Below, one piece after another: positions 1-6,543 of a DNA stretch of 6,543 bases. This DNA is from Patescibacteria group bacterium (GTDB taxonomy: Bacteria; Patescibacteriota; Minisyncoccia; Phycocordibacterales; UBA12088), in contig WFWM01000072.1 of assembly GCA_015491145.1 (NCBI GenBank), positions 1-6,543 on the forward strand, read 5' to 3'. The notes under the pieces are model-generated. The model was not told where the DNA came from. It saw only the letters and a list, made by a program, of their open reading frames with translations, and did not search any database. Each line of letters opens with the position of its first letter. The stretch's first letter is position 1. Both the position numbers and the translations under genes were made by a program.

Positions 1-1209
1 CGCACTCTCCATTCCGGAAAATTGTCCCGAGTTGATGAGGATGCCCTCCCCTTCAAACGGGAGCGCACCGCCACGCCCCTCCTCTGCGTTCCCGATCGGT
101 TGCACAACTTGCCGAACCGGAAGATGGTGCCGTTGGGCAAATTCCCAGTCACGGTGGTCGTGCGCTGGCACCCCCATCACAACCCCCGTCCCATAGTGTG
201 CGAGCACGTAATCGGCAACAAAGAGAGGGAGTAGCTCCCCAGTGAGTGGATGGCGTGCTGCTACTCCCTCCAGACGCACTCCCGTTTTTTCCCTCCCTTC
301 GGCGGTTCGCTCAAAATCCTTGAGCTTCAAGGCCTTATCCCGATACACGGCGACCTCCTCCCGATTCGCAACTTTCTCGAGCAGTCGGGAGAGGAGCTCG
401 TGCTCTGGAGCGAGCACGAGGAAGGTGGCTCCAAAGAGTGTGTCAGCTCGCGTCGTGAACACCTCAAGCGTGCCAATCGTCTCGGCCCCATCTCCCGCAA
501 CAAGGGGAAAGGGAAGGATAGAGCCCTTCGAGGGACCAATCCAATTGCGTTGCCCCGCCTTTGCTCGTTCAATGTAGTCAACCGAATCGAGATCATCGTA
601 GAGACGTTGCGCATACGCCGTAATGCGTAGCATCCACTGCTCTCGTTCCCGCTTCTCCACCGGAGCTCCGCAACGCTCGCACTTCCCGTCAATTACCTCC
701 TCGTTGGCAAGCCCTATCCGGCATTGCGGGCACCAATTGATCCAGCTGCGCGCTTTGTAGGCGAGGCCGTGTTTGTAGAGTTGGATGAAAATCCACTGCG
801 TCCAGCGGTAGTAGGCGGGGTCTGCAGTATTAATCTCGCGGCTCCAATCAAACGATAAGCCAAGCGAGGTGAGTTGGCGGCGAAAATTCGCAATGTTCTC
901 CTCTGTGATCTCGTGCGGCGGACGGCCGGTTTTGATGGCGTAGTTTTCCGTTGGCAAACCGAAAGAATCCCATCCCATCGGGTAGAGGACGTTGTACCCT
1001 TCCCTCCTGCGTTTGCGTGCGATAACATCCATTGCCGTGTACGAACGAACATGGCCGACATGGAGCCCGGCACCGGAAGGGTAAGGAAACTCAACGAGGA
1101 GGTAGCACTTCTTCCGCGTCGTATCTTCCCTTGCCTCAAAGAGTCGTTCTGCAGCCCATCGTTCTTGCCACTTCTTCTCAATGTGGTGTGGTTGGTAGGA
1201 CTGCTCCAT
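1..1209 (-). CDS. leuS: Leucyl-tRNA synthetase, N-terminal part (runs off left edge)
   Basis: Class I aminoacyl-tRNA synthetase that charges tRNA-Leu with leucine in the cytoplasm. The visible 403 residues begin MEQSYQPHHIEKKW, the usual LeuS opening, so ATG 1209-1207 is chosen as start. The Rossmann catalytic core carries the HIGH-type signature HVGH at about residues 50-53, followed by YPMGWDSFGLPTENYAIK at about 76-93, the GLPxExxAI block typical of LeuS. A zinc-ribbon-like insertion has Cys 160, 163, 177 and 180. QRNWIGPSKG (about 220-229) leads into the CP1 editing domain, with the threonine-rich TTRADTLFG (252-260; more often TTRPDTLFG) and GTGVVMGVPAHDHRD (340-354). The Asp of HDxRD, needed to recognise mischarged leucine analogues in this family, is present. 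The KMSKS loop, anticodon-binding and C-terminal domains lie outside the window. It follows ychF by 66 nt. No clear Shine-Dalgarno precedes the start. The family call is very secure. Confidence 0.97.
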   Translation of the reverse strand, partial: MEQSYQPHHIEKKWQERWAAERLFEAREDTTRKKCYLLVEFPYPSGAGLHVGHVRSYTAMDVIARKRRREGYNVLYPMGWDSFGLPTENYAIKTGRPPHEITEENIANFRRQLTSLGLSFDWSREINTADPAYYRWTQWIFIQLYKHGLAYKARSWINWCPQCRIGLANEEVIDGKCERCGAPVEKREREQWMLRITAYAQRLYDDLDSVDYIERAKAGQRNWIGPSKGSILPFPLVAGDGAETIGTLEVFTTRADTLFGATFLVLAPEHELLSRLLEKVANREEVAVYRDKALKLKDFERTAEGREKTGVRLEGVAARHPLTGELLPLFVADYVLAHYGTGVVMGVPAHDHRDWEFAQRHHLPVRQVVQPIGNAEEGRGGALPFEGEGILINSGQFSGMESA

Positions 1210-1275
1210 ACGAGAGGTAGGGTGCCACTTTTCCCATTCCAATGCAATAGGATAAATAGACGAAAAGAAAGAGTT

Positions 1276-2397
1276 CTACCCCTTCCTCTGTACAGGAGCA
1301 ATCCGAAATAGCATTACATCCTGATCCTGCACGATGTAGTCCTTACCTTCAAGACGAATCCACCCACGCTCCCGGGCAATGGCGTAGGATCCTGCGGTTA
1401 AAAGTTGCGACGCAGGAATGACCTCAGCCCGGATGAAGGCATCTCGAAAATCCGAATGGATTGCTGCTCCTGCCTCCGGTGCGGTCACACCTCGCCGCAC
1501 GCTCCATGCCCGTGTCTCCTTCTCCCCTGTGGTGTAGAATGTAATGAGGTCGAGCGTCTCATACGCGGCTCGAATTAGAGACTGCAACCCGTCTTCTAAC
1601 ACCCCGAATTCTCGACGGAGCACAATTTGCTCCTCAGGAGGGAGATCAGCGAGCTCCGCTTCAAAAGCGGCATCCACCACAACCCACCGGACCCCCTCCT
1701 GAAGCAGGAAGTCTTCCAGCCTCCTCCAGCGGGGATCTTGCCGATGCTCATGGAGATTGATGCCATGCACCGATGCATTGAGCGCAAAGAGCATTGGCTT
1801 GAGTGTGAGTAGATTTGCCTCCCGCAGGAGGCGTCTTTCCTCGACACTCATCTCCACCTTCGAAGCTCGCTTGCCTGAAAGCAGCGCCTGCTCTACGCGT
1901 TTGTATATCGCATGCTTCTCTTTCGTCTCCTTCTCTCCCCCCTTCAACGCACGCTCAAGCGCGGAAAGTCGCTTCTGCACGGTGACAAGATCGGCGAGAA
2001 TGAGCTCGTAGAGAATCGTCTCTATGTCACGAACCGGATCTACATCCCCTTCAATATGGGCAACGGATCCGCCCTCAAAAATGCGAACCATATGCACAAT
2101 CGCATCCACCTCGCGGATGTGGGCGAGAAACTGATTTCCTAGCCCTTCCCCATGGGAGGCACCACGAACCAATCCGGCAATGTCCACGAACTCTACCGCT
2201 GCCGGAACAACCGATTGAGAACGAGAGAGTTCGGCAAGACGGTGTAGGGTGTCGTCGGGCACCCCCACCACCCCCACCGCCGGATCAATGGTGCAGAAGG
2301 GGTAGTTTTCCGCAGGAACCCCCTTTCTCGTGAGCGCGTTGAAGAGCGTCGATTTGCCAACATTCGGTAATCCCACGATTCCGAGCGAGACTCCCAT
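1276..2397 (-). CDS. ychF: YchF/OLA1-family redox- and ribosome-associated ATPase
   Basis: P-loop NTPase of the Obg-related HAS group. Characterised family members bind ribosomes, prefer ATP to GTP and influence stress responses and translation. The protein is 373 residues, close to the usual 363 or so. G1 is GLPNVGKST at residues 9-17, and G3 is [20 protein letters not shown] at 72-91. A helical coiled-coil-like insertion spans about 125-200, and the C-terminal TGS domain runs from about 282, with [17 protein letters not shown] and [11 protein letters not shown]4 is odd: family members normally have NxxE where GTPases have NKxD, but here it reads NASV at 207-210, so the Glu is missing. ATG 2397 is chosen because [17 protein letters not shown] is the standard N-terminus and a GGAAG sits 8 nt upstream. 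A longer open frame to 2529 overlaps the upstream gene and has no family counterpart. Stop is TAG, and leuS follows in the same direction. Confidence 0.97.
   Translation of the reverse strand: MGVSLGIVGLPNVGKSTLFNALTRKGVPAENYPFCTIDPAVGVVGVPDDTLHRLAELSRSQSVVPAAVEFVDIAGLVRGASHGEGLGNQFLAHIREVDAIVHMVRIFEGGSVAHIEGDVDPVRDIETILYELILADLVTVQKRLSALERALKGGEKETKEKHAIYKRVEQALLSGKRASKVEMSVEERRLLREANLLTLKPMLFALNASVHGINLHEHRQDPRWRRLEDFLLQEGVRWVVVDAAFEAELADLPPEEQIVLRREFGVLEDGLQSLIRAAYETLDLITFYTTGEKETRAWSVRRGVTAPEAGAAIHSDFRDAFIRAEVIPASQLLTAGSYAIARERGWIRLEGKDYIVQDQDVMLFRIAPVQRKG
2260..2281 (-). repeat. Short G-rich tandem repeat inside ychF
   Basis: On the minus (coding) strand two copies of GGTGGGGGT stand side by side, preceded by GGCGG-type bases. 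They encode GVVGVP in the region after the G1 motif of YchF, where the family often has a Val/Gly/Pro-rich turn. Five G runs of two or more make a two-layer G-quadruplex in the mRNA conceivable. A coding origin is enough to explain it. Confidence 0.35.
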
Positions 2398-2405
2398 ACC
2401 AGAAG

Positions 2406-2410
2406 CTTCC
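2406..2410 (-). promoter_or_regulatory. Ribosome binding site of ychF
   Basis: GGAAG on the minus strand with an 8-nt spacer to ATG 2397. It supports the shorter start of ychF over the in-frame upstream start at 2529. It is the best Shine-Dalgarno match in the window. It lies inside a small palindrome (GAAGCTTC), which is probably chance. Confidence 0.6.
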
Positions 2411-2446
2411 ACAAGCACGCGCGAGACAGGAGAGGCTGGGCAACCC

Positions 2447-3034
2447 CTACCGCCCCGCTCGCCCGAGCGATCGCACCCTTGCAACCCACTGTTGCCGACG
2501 CTCTTTGCCGACCCGTTCAGCAGGGCCAAACGTAGTTACCCGCACCTGCATCCCAGCAAAACCGAGGATGCCTCGCGCTATCTCGTTCGTGAAGTCACCG
2601 TACTTCCACCTAGCCAAAAAGGGCGCGTGGCTCCCGCACACGATAATGACCCGCGCGGTCTTGCCTGCAAGCCGCTGGATGAGCCTTCCGCTCGGTTTTT
2701 CAAAGTTAAACGCAAACCCAGGAAGCCACGCGCGATCGAAAAAGCCCTTGAGAATCGCTGGCATCGTGTGCCACCAATTTGGGTACACCACAACGAGATG
2801 GTCTGCCCAACGAATCGTTGCCTGCGCCTCCTGAAGGTCCGGCTCCAGCTCCTGAATCACCTTGTATCCATGCCACAGCACTGGATCAAATTGCATCTCC
2901 CCCAAAAAGAGACGACGAACCGAATGCCCCGCCTCCTCTGCCGCCTTAGCATAGGTTTCCGCGAGAAACCCCGAGAAGGAGTCACGATCAGGGTGACCCA
3001 GCAAGACTACGATGCGTTTTCCTGAAGCTGCCAT
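2447..3034 (-). CDS. NAD(P)H-dependent quinone oxidoreductase, flavodoxin fold
   Basis: A 195-residue soluble protein of the flavodoxin-like NAD(P)H dehydrogenase (quinone) family (Flavodoxin_2; NQO1/MdaB/KefF-type). Members bind FMN or FAD and transfer two electrons from NAD(P)H to quinones or related acceptors. The N-terminal strand and flavin-phosphate loop read IVVLLGHPDRDSFSG at about residues 8-22. ADHLVVVYPNWWHTMPAILK (77-96) and GFFDRAWLPGFAF (97-109) are the classic PxWW, LKGxxDR and GFAF elements. VIIVCGSH (129-136) is the next Rossmann-type strand. The start is 5 nt after the stop of the upstream membrane-protein gene. GAGGG lies only 2 nt before the ATG, so translation may rely on coupling. 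The real electron acceptor cannot be told from sequence. The neighbouring membrane protein makes a membrane quinone or an ancillary regulatory role conceivable, by inference only. Stop is TAG, 49 nt before ychF. Confidence 0.9.
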   Translation of the reverse strand: MAASGKRIVVLLGHPDRDSFSGFLAETYAKAAEEAGHSVRRLFLGEMQFDPVLWHGYKVIQELEPDLQEAQATIRWADHLVVVYPNWWHTMPAILKGFFDRAWLPGFAFNFEKPSGRLIQRLAGKTARVIIVCGSHAPFLARWKYGDFTNEIARGILGFAGMQVRVTTFGPAERVGKERRQQWVARVRSLGRAGR

Positions 3035-3039
3035 AGCCC

Positions 3040-3642
3040 TCAGGAAGTCGTCCCCGCCGTCTCCTGAAGCACCTCCTCCTTCGACCCCTCGGTTGCATTA
3101 TGCCGCGGGGGAGGAGTGTCACCTCCCTCCATCACCACCAGCTTTTCCACGAGACGAAGGAAGAACACCATAAAGACAAGGAAGAGGAGGTAGTAGATAA
3201 CCAACAACATCAGCGGTATTTCATCCAGCCCAAGAGTACGGAGCGTGAAGACGAGGTAGAGGGTGTACCACGACCCAACGGCAATTGCCGGCCCCACACT
3301 CATCGGCATCACGTGCCAATCCATCAGAAGGGCATTGGTGAGGATGACCGCGAGAACAATCCACATCATCCAATACGTCCCCCCTGTGAAGTCGGACCAG
3401 ACGCCATTTCGGTACGCTACGATTGATTGCACGAAGAGGCTCGCGAATATGAGGAGGAAGGCAATGCGGAGCACTGTGTACACGATATGGAGGAAACTCC
3501 GCTCGGTTGCATCAATCACGCCGTCGCGCTTCGCCTTGAAGTAGAAGATGACCGCAAATGTAGAAGATCCGACGGCAAGGCCCATACCAATTTGGAGCAG
3601 CACCGCAAAAAAGAGAGAGGTGGAAAGGGAAACAGCATCCAT
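3040..3642 (-). CDS. Five-helix integral membrane protein, unknown function
   Basis: I do not recognise a named family. The 200-residue protein has about five hydrophobic segments, at roughly residues 8-36, 52-76, 90-107, 114-134 and 141-164. They are followed by a polar, probably cytoplasmic tail rich in Glu, Pro and Thr (about 172-200). Between helices 1 and 2 is a charged loop, FKAKRDGVIDATERSF, that resembles a conserved loop rather than random sequence. Helix 1 contains GLAVGSSTFAVIFYF, a small-residue-rich stretch suited to helix packing. Histidines at 52 and 110 lie in or at the ends of predicted helices and could be ligands, but this is speculation. The start at ATG 3642 lies 9 nt after the previous stop, with no Shine-Dalgarno. 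The stop TGA lies 5 nt before the flavodoxin-fold reductase, so co-expression, and perhaps a redox partnership, is suggested by position only. Confidence 0.85.
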   Translation of the reverse strand: MDAVSLSTSLFFAVLLQIGMGLAVGSSTFAVIFYFKAKRDGVIDATERSFLHIVYTVLRIAFLLIFASLFVQSIVAYRNGVWSDFTGGTYWMMWIVLAVILTNALLMDWHVMPMSVGPAIAVGSWYTLYLVFTLRTLGLDEIPLMLLVIYYLLFLVFMVFFLRLVEKLVVMEGGDTPPPRHNATEGSKEEVLQETAGTTS

Positions 3643-3651
3643 ACAACGCGG

Positions 3652-3939
3652 CTAGGATTTCGTGCTCCTATGCCCTTCCTCAGAGGTAGCAACCGCTTGC
3701 ACCGCCTGCGTGAGCTCTGTTCGGTACTTTTGCATTACACTCGCCATTGCAGTGAATTGATCGACCCCGCTGTCCATTTTTGCCTTTGCTTCGGTGGCAA
3801 TTTTCTCAAAGAGATCAGGGTGTCGCTCAATGAGTTGGAAAATGAGGTTCCGCTCCCGTTCCGGCAGATGCTGCAGCTGGCGAGCGAGCAAACGCTTCGT
3901 GAGAGAAGACTTGGCTTTCTGGGCAATCCGTTTCAGCAT
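3652..3939 (-). CDS. Small helical protein, unknown function
   Basis: A 95-residue soluble protein I do not recognise. It is almost entirely predicted helix: a basic N-terminus (MLKRIAQKAKSSLTKRLLAR, residues 1-20), then LPERERNLIFQLIERHPDLF (about 25-44), and an Ala/Glu/Lys/Gln-rich helix up to about residue 84. A short polar tail follows. There is no signal peptide, membrane helix or cysteine. ATG 3939 is chosen because it is the first start after the upstream stop at 3950-3952 (10-nt gap). A longer in-frame opening to 4119 would overlap the upstream membrane gene extensively with low-complexity Arg/Cys-rich residues and looks like a frame shadow. No Shine-Dalgarno is seen. The position between two membrane-protein genes suggests a cytoplasmic partner or assembly factor, but that is only inferred. 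Coding status is likely, not certain. Confidence 0.7.
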   Translation of the reverse strand: MLKRIAQKAKSSLTKRLLARQLQHLPERERNLIFQLIERHPDLFEKIATEAKAKMDSGVDQFTAMASVMQKYRTELTQAVQAVATSEEGHRSTKS

Positions 3940-3949
3940 ACCAAAATGG

Positions 3950-4516
3950 CTACGACACACGGGCCCCCGCATTGTACGGTTCCGACATCTCCTCTGCAAG
4001 CGACGGTACCTCCTGCTCTCCTGCAAGAGCGAGACGCTCCCTTTCCTCTCGACGTGCTCGGACGGCACTTCGAACTGCGCGCACCAGTGCCCTGCCGCTC
4101 GTGTAGAGTGCAAAGGCAAACACTATGGTGAGCGCGAGGCGCAGGAGCGTCAACGTCGTGGGAGTATCATCTGCCAGACGTGTGGCAGCGTAGGCAGCGA
4201 GGGAAAAGCCGAGAAAAGAGAATACCACATCGGCAAGAGCAATTTTCCAAGGGCCACGCTCCTCAAACAGCGCTGCCGAGAGTATGAGGGCGCCGGAAAA
4301 AAAGATCACGAGGATAGGGGTCAGGGGTTCGAGAAAGTGAGGAAACCACGGGAGCGGCAGAATCATCAATACGGCTGCAATCACAAAGAGTACCCGCATC
4401 AGATCTATGTGGCTCGCCTCTTCTGCGTGCACGAGAGGCGAGACATCGGTGTCTGTGCGGGAGACAGGATGCATAGGGCAATAGTAGCACACCGTGGTGC
4501 GATACGCACTCCTCAT
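3950..4516 (-). CDS. Four-helix membrane protein with N-terminal CPMHP motif, unknown function
   Basis: A 188-residue protein (from ATG 4516) with four hydrophobic segments at roughly residues 40-58, 65-85, 92-114 and 122-139. A strongly basic, then acidic, C-terminal tail follows (RAVRSAVRARREERERLA, then Glu-rich). The family is not recognised. The start is ambiguous. ATG 4516 overlaps the atpC stop as ATGA, which favours translational coupling, and gives an N-terminus containing VCYYCPMHPV at residues 9-18. ATG 4474 gives a 174-residue protein starting MHPVSRTD, without the cysteines. CPMHP resembles the first half of the heavy-metal-binding domain found in some metal-efflux proteins, but the second half (CPxCGM) is absent. 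Neither start has a good Shine-Dalgarno. Its place directly after atpC suggests co-expression with the ATP synthase. Function is unknown; it could be an assembly or accessory membrane factor. Confidence 0.8.
   Translation of the reverse strand: MRSAYRTTVCYYCPMHPVSRTDTDVSPLVHAEEASHIDLMRVLFVIAAVLMILPLPWFPHFLEPLTPILVIFFSGALILSAALFEERGPWKIALADVVFSFLGFSLAAYAATRLADDTPTTLTLLRLALTIVFAFALYTSGRALVRAVRSAVRARREERERLALAGEQEVPSLAEEMSEPYNAGARVS
4513..4516 (-). promoter_or_regulatory. ATGA stop/start overlap between atpC and the next gene
   Basis: The TGA stop of atpC (4515-4513) overlaps an ATG (4516-4514) in the frame of the following membrane-protein gene. Such overlaps commonly couple translation by re-initiation. 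It is the main argument for the longer start of that gene. Its use is inferred, since a second in-frame ATG lies 42 nt downstream. Confidence 0.5.
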
Positions 4517-4776
4517 CCTAGCAAGATGTGGAGCGTGTTGCCTCGCACACACACGATGCCCCCTTCTTCCCCTATGGAAAAGCGCTGCTGCGAGCCATCT
4601 TCCCGCACAAGGAGAATGGAGCGCTGAGGAAGGAGCGGTGCGGCGTAAGGTGTGTGGTGGGGGAGGATGGTGATTGCTCCTTCCTCCGTCCAGAGTGTGA
4701 CCTTCCGCGCCTTCCCTGAGAAGATTTGCTCATTTGGGTCCGCAAGGAAAACGGAGAACACTGCCGTTGGAGCCAT
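4513..4776 (-). CDS. atpC: F1 ATP synthase epsilon subunit, short form
   Basis: Epsilon subunit of the F1 central stalk, which links the gamma subunit to the c-ring. The 87 residues cover only the N-terminal beta-sandwich domain: MAPTAVFSVFLADPNEQIFS at 1-20, then strands around VTLWTEEGAITILPHHTPYA. These match the epsilon pattern of an early V/G-rich turn and a GxxxxLPxHxP-type loop. The protein ends at GNTLHILLG, where the C-terminal helical hairpin would begin. Typical bacterial epsilon is about 130-140 residues, and the missing part is the one that inhibits ATP hydrolysis in many bacteria. The start ATG 4776 gives a normal N-terminus. Upstream in-frame codons (to 4842) overlap the atpD end. 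It lies 31 nt after atpD with no clear Shine-Dalgarno, and its stop overlaps the next gene. The position in the operon makes the call firm. Confidence 0.92.
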   Translation of the reverse strand: MAPTAVFSVFLADPNEQIFSGKARKVTLWTEEGAITILPHHTPYAAPLLPQRSILLVREDGSQQRFSIGEEGGIVCVRGNTLHILLG

Positions 4777-4807
4777 ACTACAATGTGGTAGAAACCCAAC
4801 CGCCTGC

Positions 4808-6226
<1,419 letters not shown>

Positions 6227-6230
6227 TCAA

Positions 6231-6543
6231 TTACTGCATCGCCTCAATACTACCAACAATCTCCGAAATCTCACGGGTAATAGCTGCCTGCCTCGCTTTG
6301 TTGAACGAGAGCGTGAGCTCAGCGACCAATTCTTTGCCGCGATCCGTGGCATTCTTCATCGCAACCATCCGAGCCGCTTGCTCACTCGCCGCGCTTTCCG
6401 CTACCGCATGGGCGAGCAGGGCAGTCACCGAAATAGGCACGAGGGAAGCGGCAACTTCTGCAGCAGATGGAGCGAACGTGAATGCGCCCCCCGAGAACGC
6501 TGGCTCTTGCGCGGCCCCTTTGAAGACCTCCATCCCCTCCTCC
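6231..6543 (-). CDS. atpG: F1 ATP synthase gamma subunit, C-terminal part (starts beyond right edge)
   Basis: Rotor shaft of F1, turning inside the alpha/beta ring. The final 103 residues are visible, and the N-terminal two thirds lie outside the window. The C-terminal helix signature is clear: [20 protein letters not shown], followed by [20 protein letters not shown] and ISEIVGS. This is the region that forms the coiled coil with the N-terminal helix and reaches the top of the catalytic ring. In the family the same block reads close to SEhxARMxAMxxAtxNA and LtlxyNxxRQAxITxElxEIVxGA. Stop is TAA, 10 nt before the atpD ATG. The right edge falls inside the gene, so this is an edge truncation, not a broken gene. 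Confidence 0.96.
   Translation of the reverse strand, partial: EEGMEVFKGAAQEPAFSGGAFTFAPSAAEVAASLVPISVTALLAHAVAESAASEQAARMVAMKNATDRGKELVAELTLSFNKARQAAITREISEIVGSIEAMQ

Noticed and set aside
1210..1275. The 66 nt between ychF and leuS, open in the leuS frame from the ychF TAG, and AT-richer
   Set aside because: A stop-free stretch of 22 codons is easily chance, and no -35/-10 pair with proper spacing was found. Neither a fused reading nor a promoter is supported. The LeuS family start fits ATG 1209.
714..1301. Minus-strand open frame of 195 codons overlapping leuS
   Set aside because: It is in a different frame from the clear LeuS protein and has low-complexity Ser/Arg-rich sequence.
2401..2412. 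Small palindrome GAAGCTTC before ychF as a terminator or operator
   Set aside because: Eight bases without a loop or T-run; too short to support either role.
2398..2529. 44-codon N-terminal extension of ychF
   Set aside because: It overlaps the end of the reductase gene, has no family counterpart, and the shorter start has a good ribosome binding site.
2330..3025. Plus-strand open frame of 231 codons opposite ychF and the reductase
   Set aside because: Antisense to two recognised families, with Arg/Pro-rich composition and no motifs.
3940..4119. 60-codon N-terminal extension of the 95-aa protein
   Set aside because: It lies inside the upstream membrane-protein gene in another frame and is Arg/Cys-rich, unlike the rest of the protein.
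3794..4627. Plus-strand open frame of 277 codons opposite the orphan genes and atpC
   Set aside because: Its residues are Arg/Cys/His-rich with no recognisable domain, and it spans several well-supported minus-strand genes. It is an antisense shadow.

Overview
All nine protein-coding genes in this window lie on the minus strand, so the transcript reads from the right edge to the left edge. They are tightly packed and end to end, with one ATGA overlap and gaps of 5 to 66 nt. No tRNA, rRNA, CRISPR array, insertion sequence or convincing intrinsic terminator was seen. One line spot-counted by hand was 55% GC, and the whole window looks moderately GC-rich. Stops are TAG, TGA and TAA, so TGA is an ordinary stop here. 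Several starts have no clear Shine-Dalgarno sequence. Compact packing, a short F1 epsilon subunit and the style of the LeuS and YchF proteins suggest a bacterium with a streamlined genome, possibly of the Patescibacteria/CPR type. That taxonomic placement is an inference.

Right part (about 4513-6543): the end of an F1Fo ATP synthase operon in the usual order, with the C-terminal part of atpG (gamma), complete atpD (beta) and a short atpC (epsilon, N-terminal beta-sandwich domain only).

Middle part (about 2447-4516): four genes follow atpC with almost no spacing. They encode a four-helix membrane protein whose start overlaps the atpC stop, a 95-residue soluble helical protein, a five-helix membrane protein, and a flavodoxin-fold NAD(P)H:quinone-type oxidoreductase. 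Only the last belongs to a family I recognise. The first three are orphans, and together they are the least explained part of the window. Their packing suggests co-transcription with the ATP synthase. A membrane or redox role is plausible but not shown.

Left part (1-2397): complete ychF (OLA1/YchF-type P-loop ATPase with a TGS domain) and the N-terminal 403 residues of leuS (leucyl-tRNA synthetase), which runs off the left edge. These are translation housekeeping genes in the same directional run.

The most notable points are the post-ATP-synthase orphan cluster, a CPMHP heavy-metal-binding-like motif at the N-terminus of the first orphan, unusual residues in conserved AtpD motifs, and a missing Glu in the G4 specificity motif of YchF.
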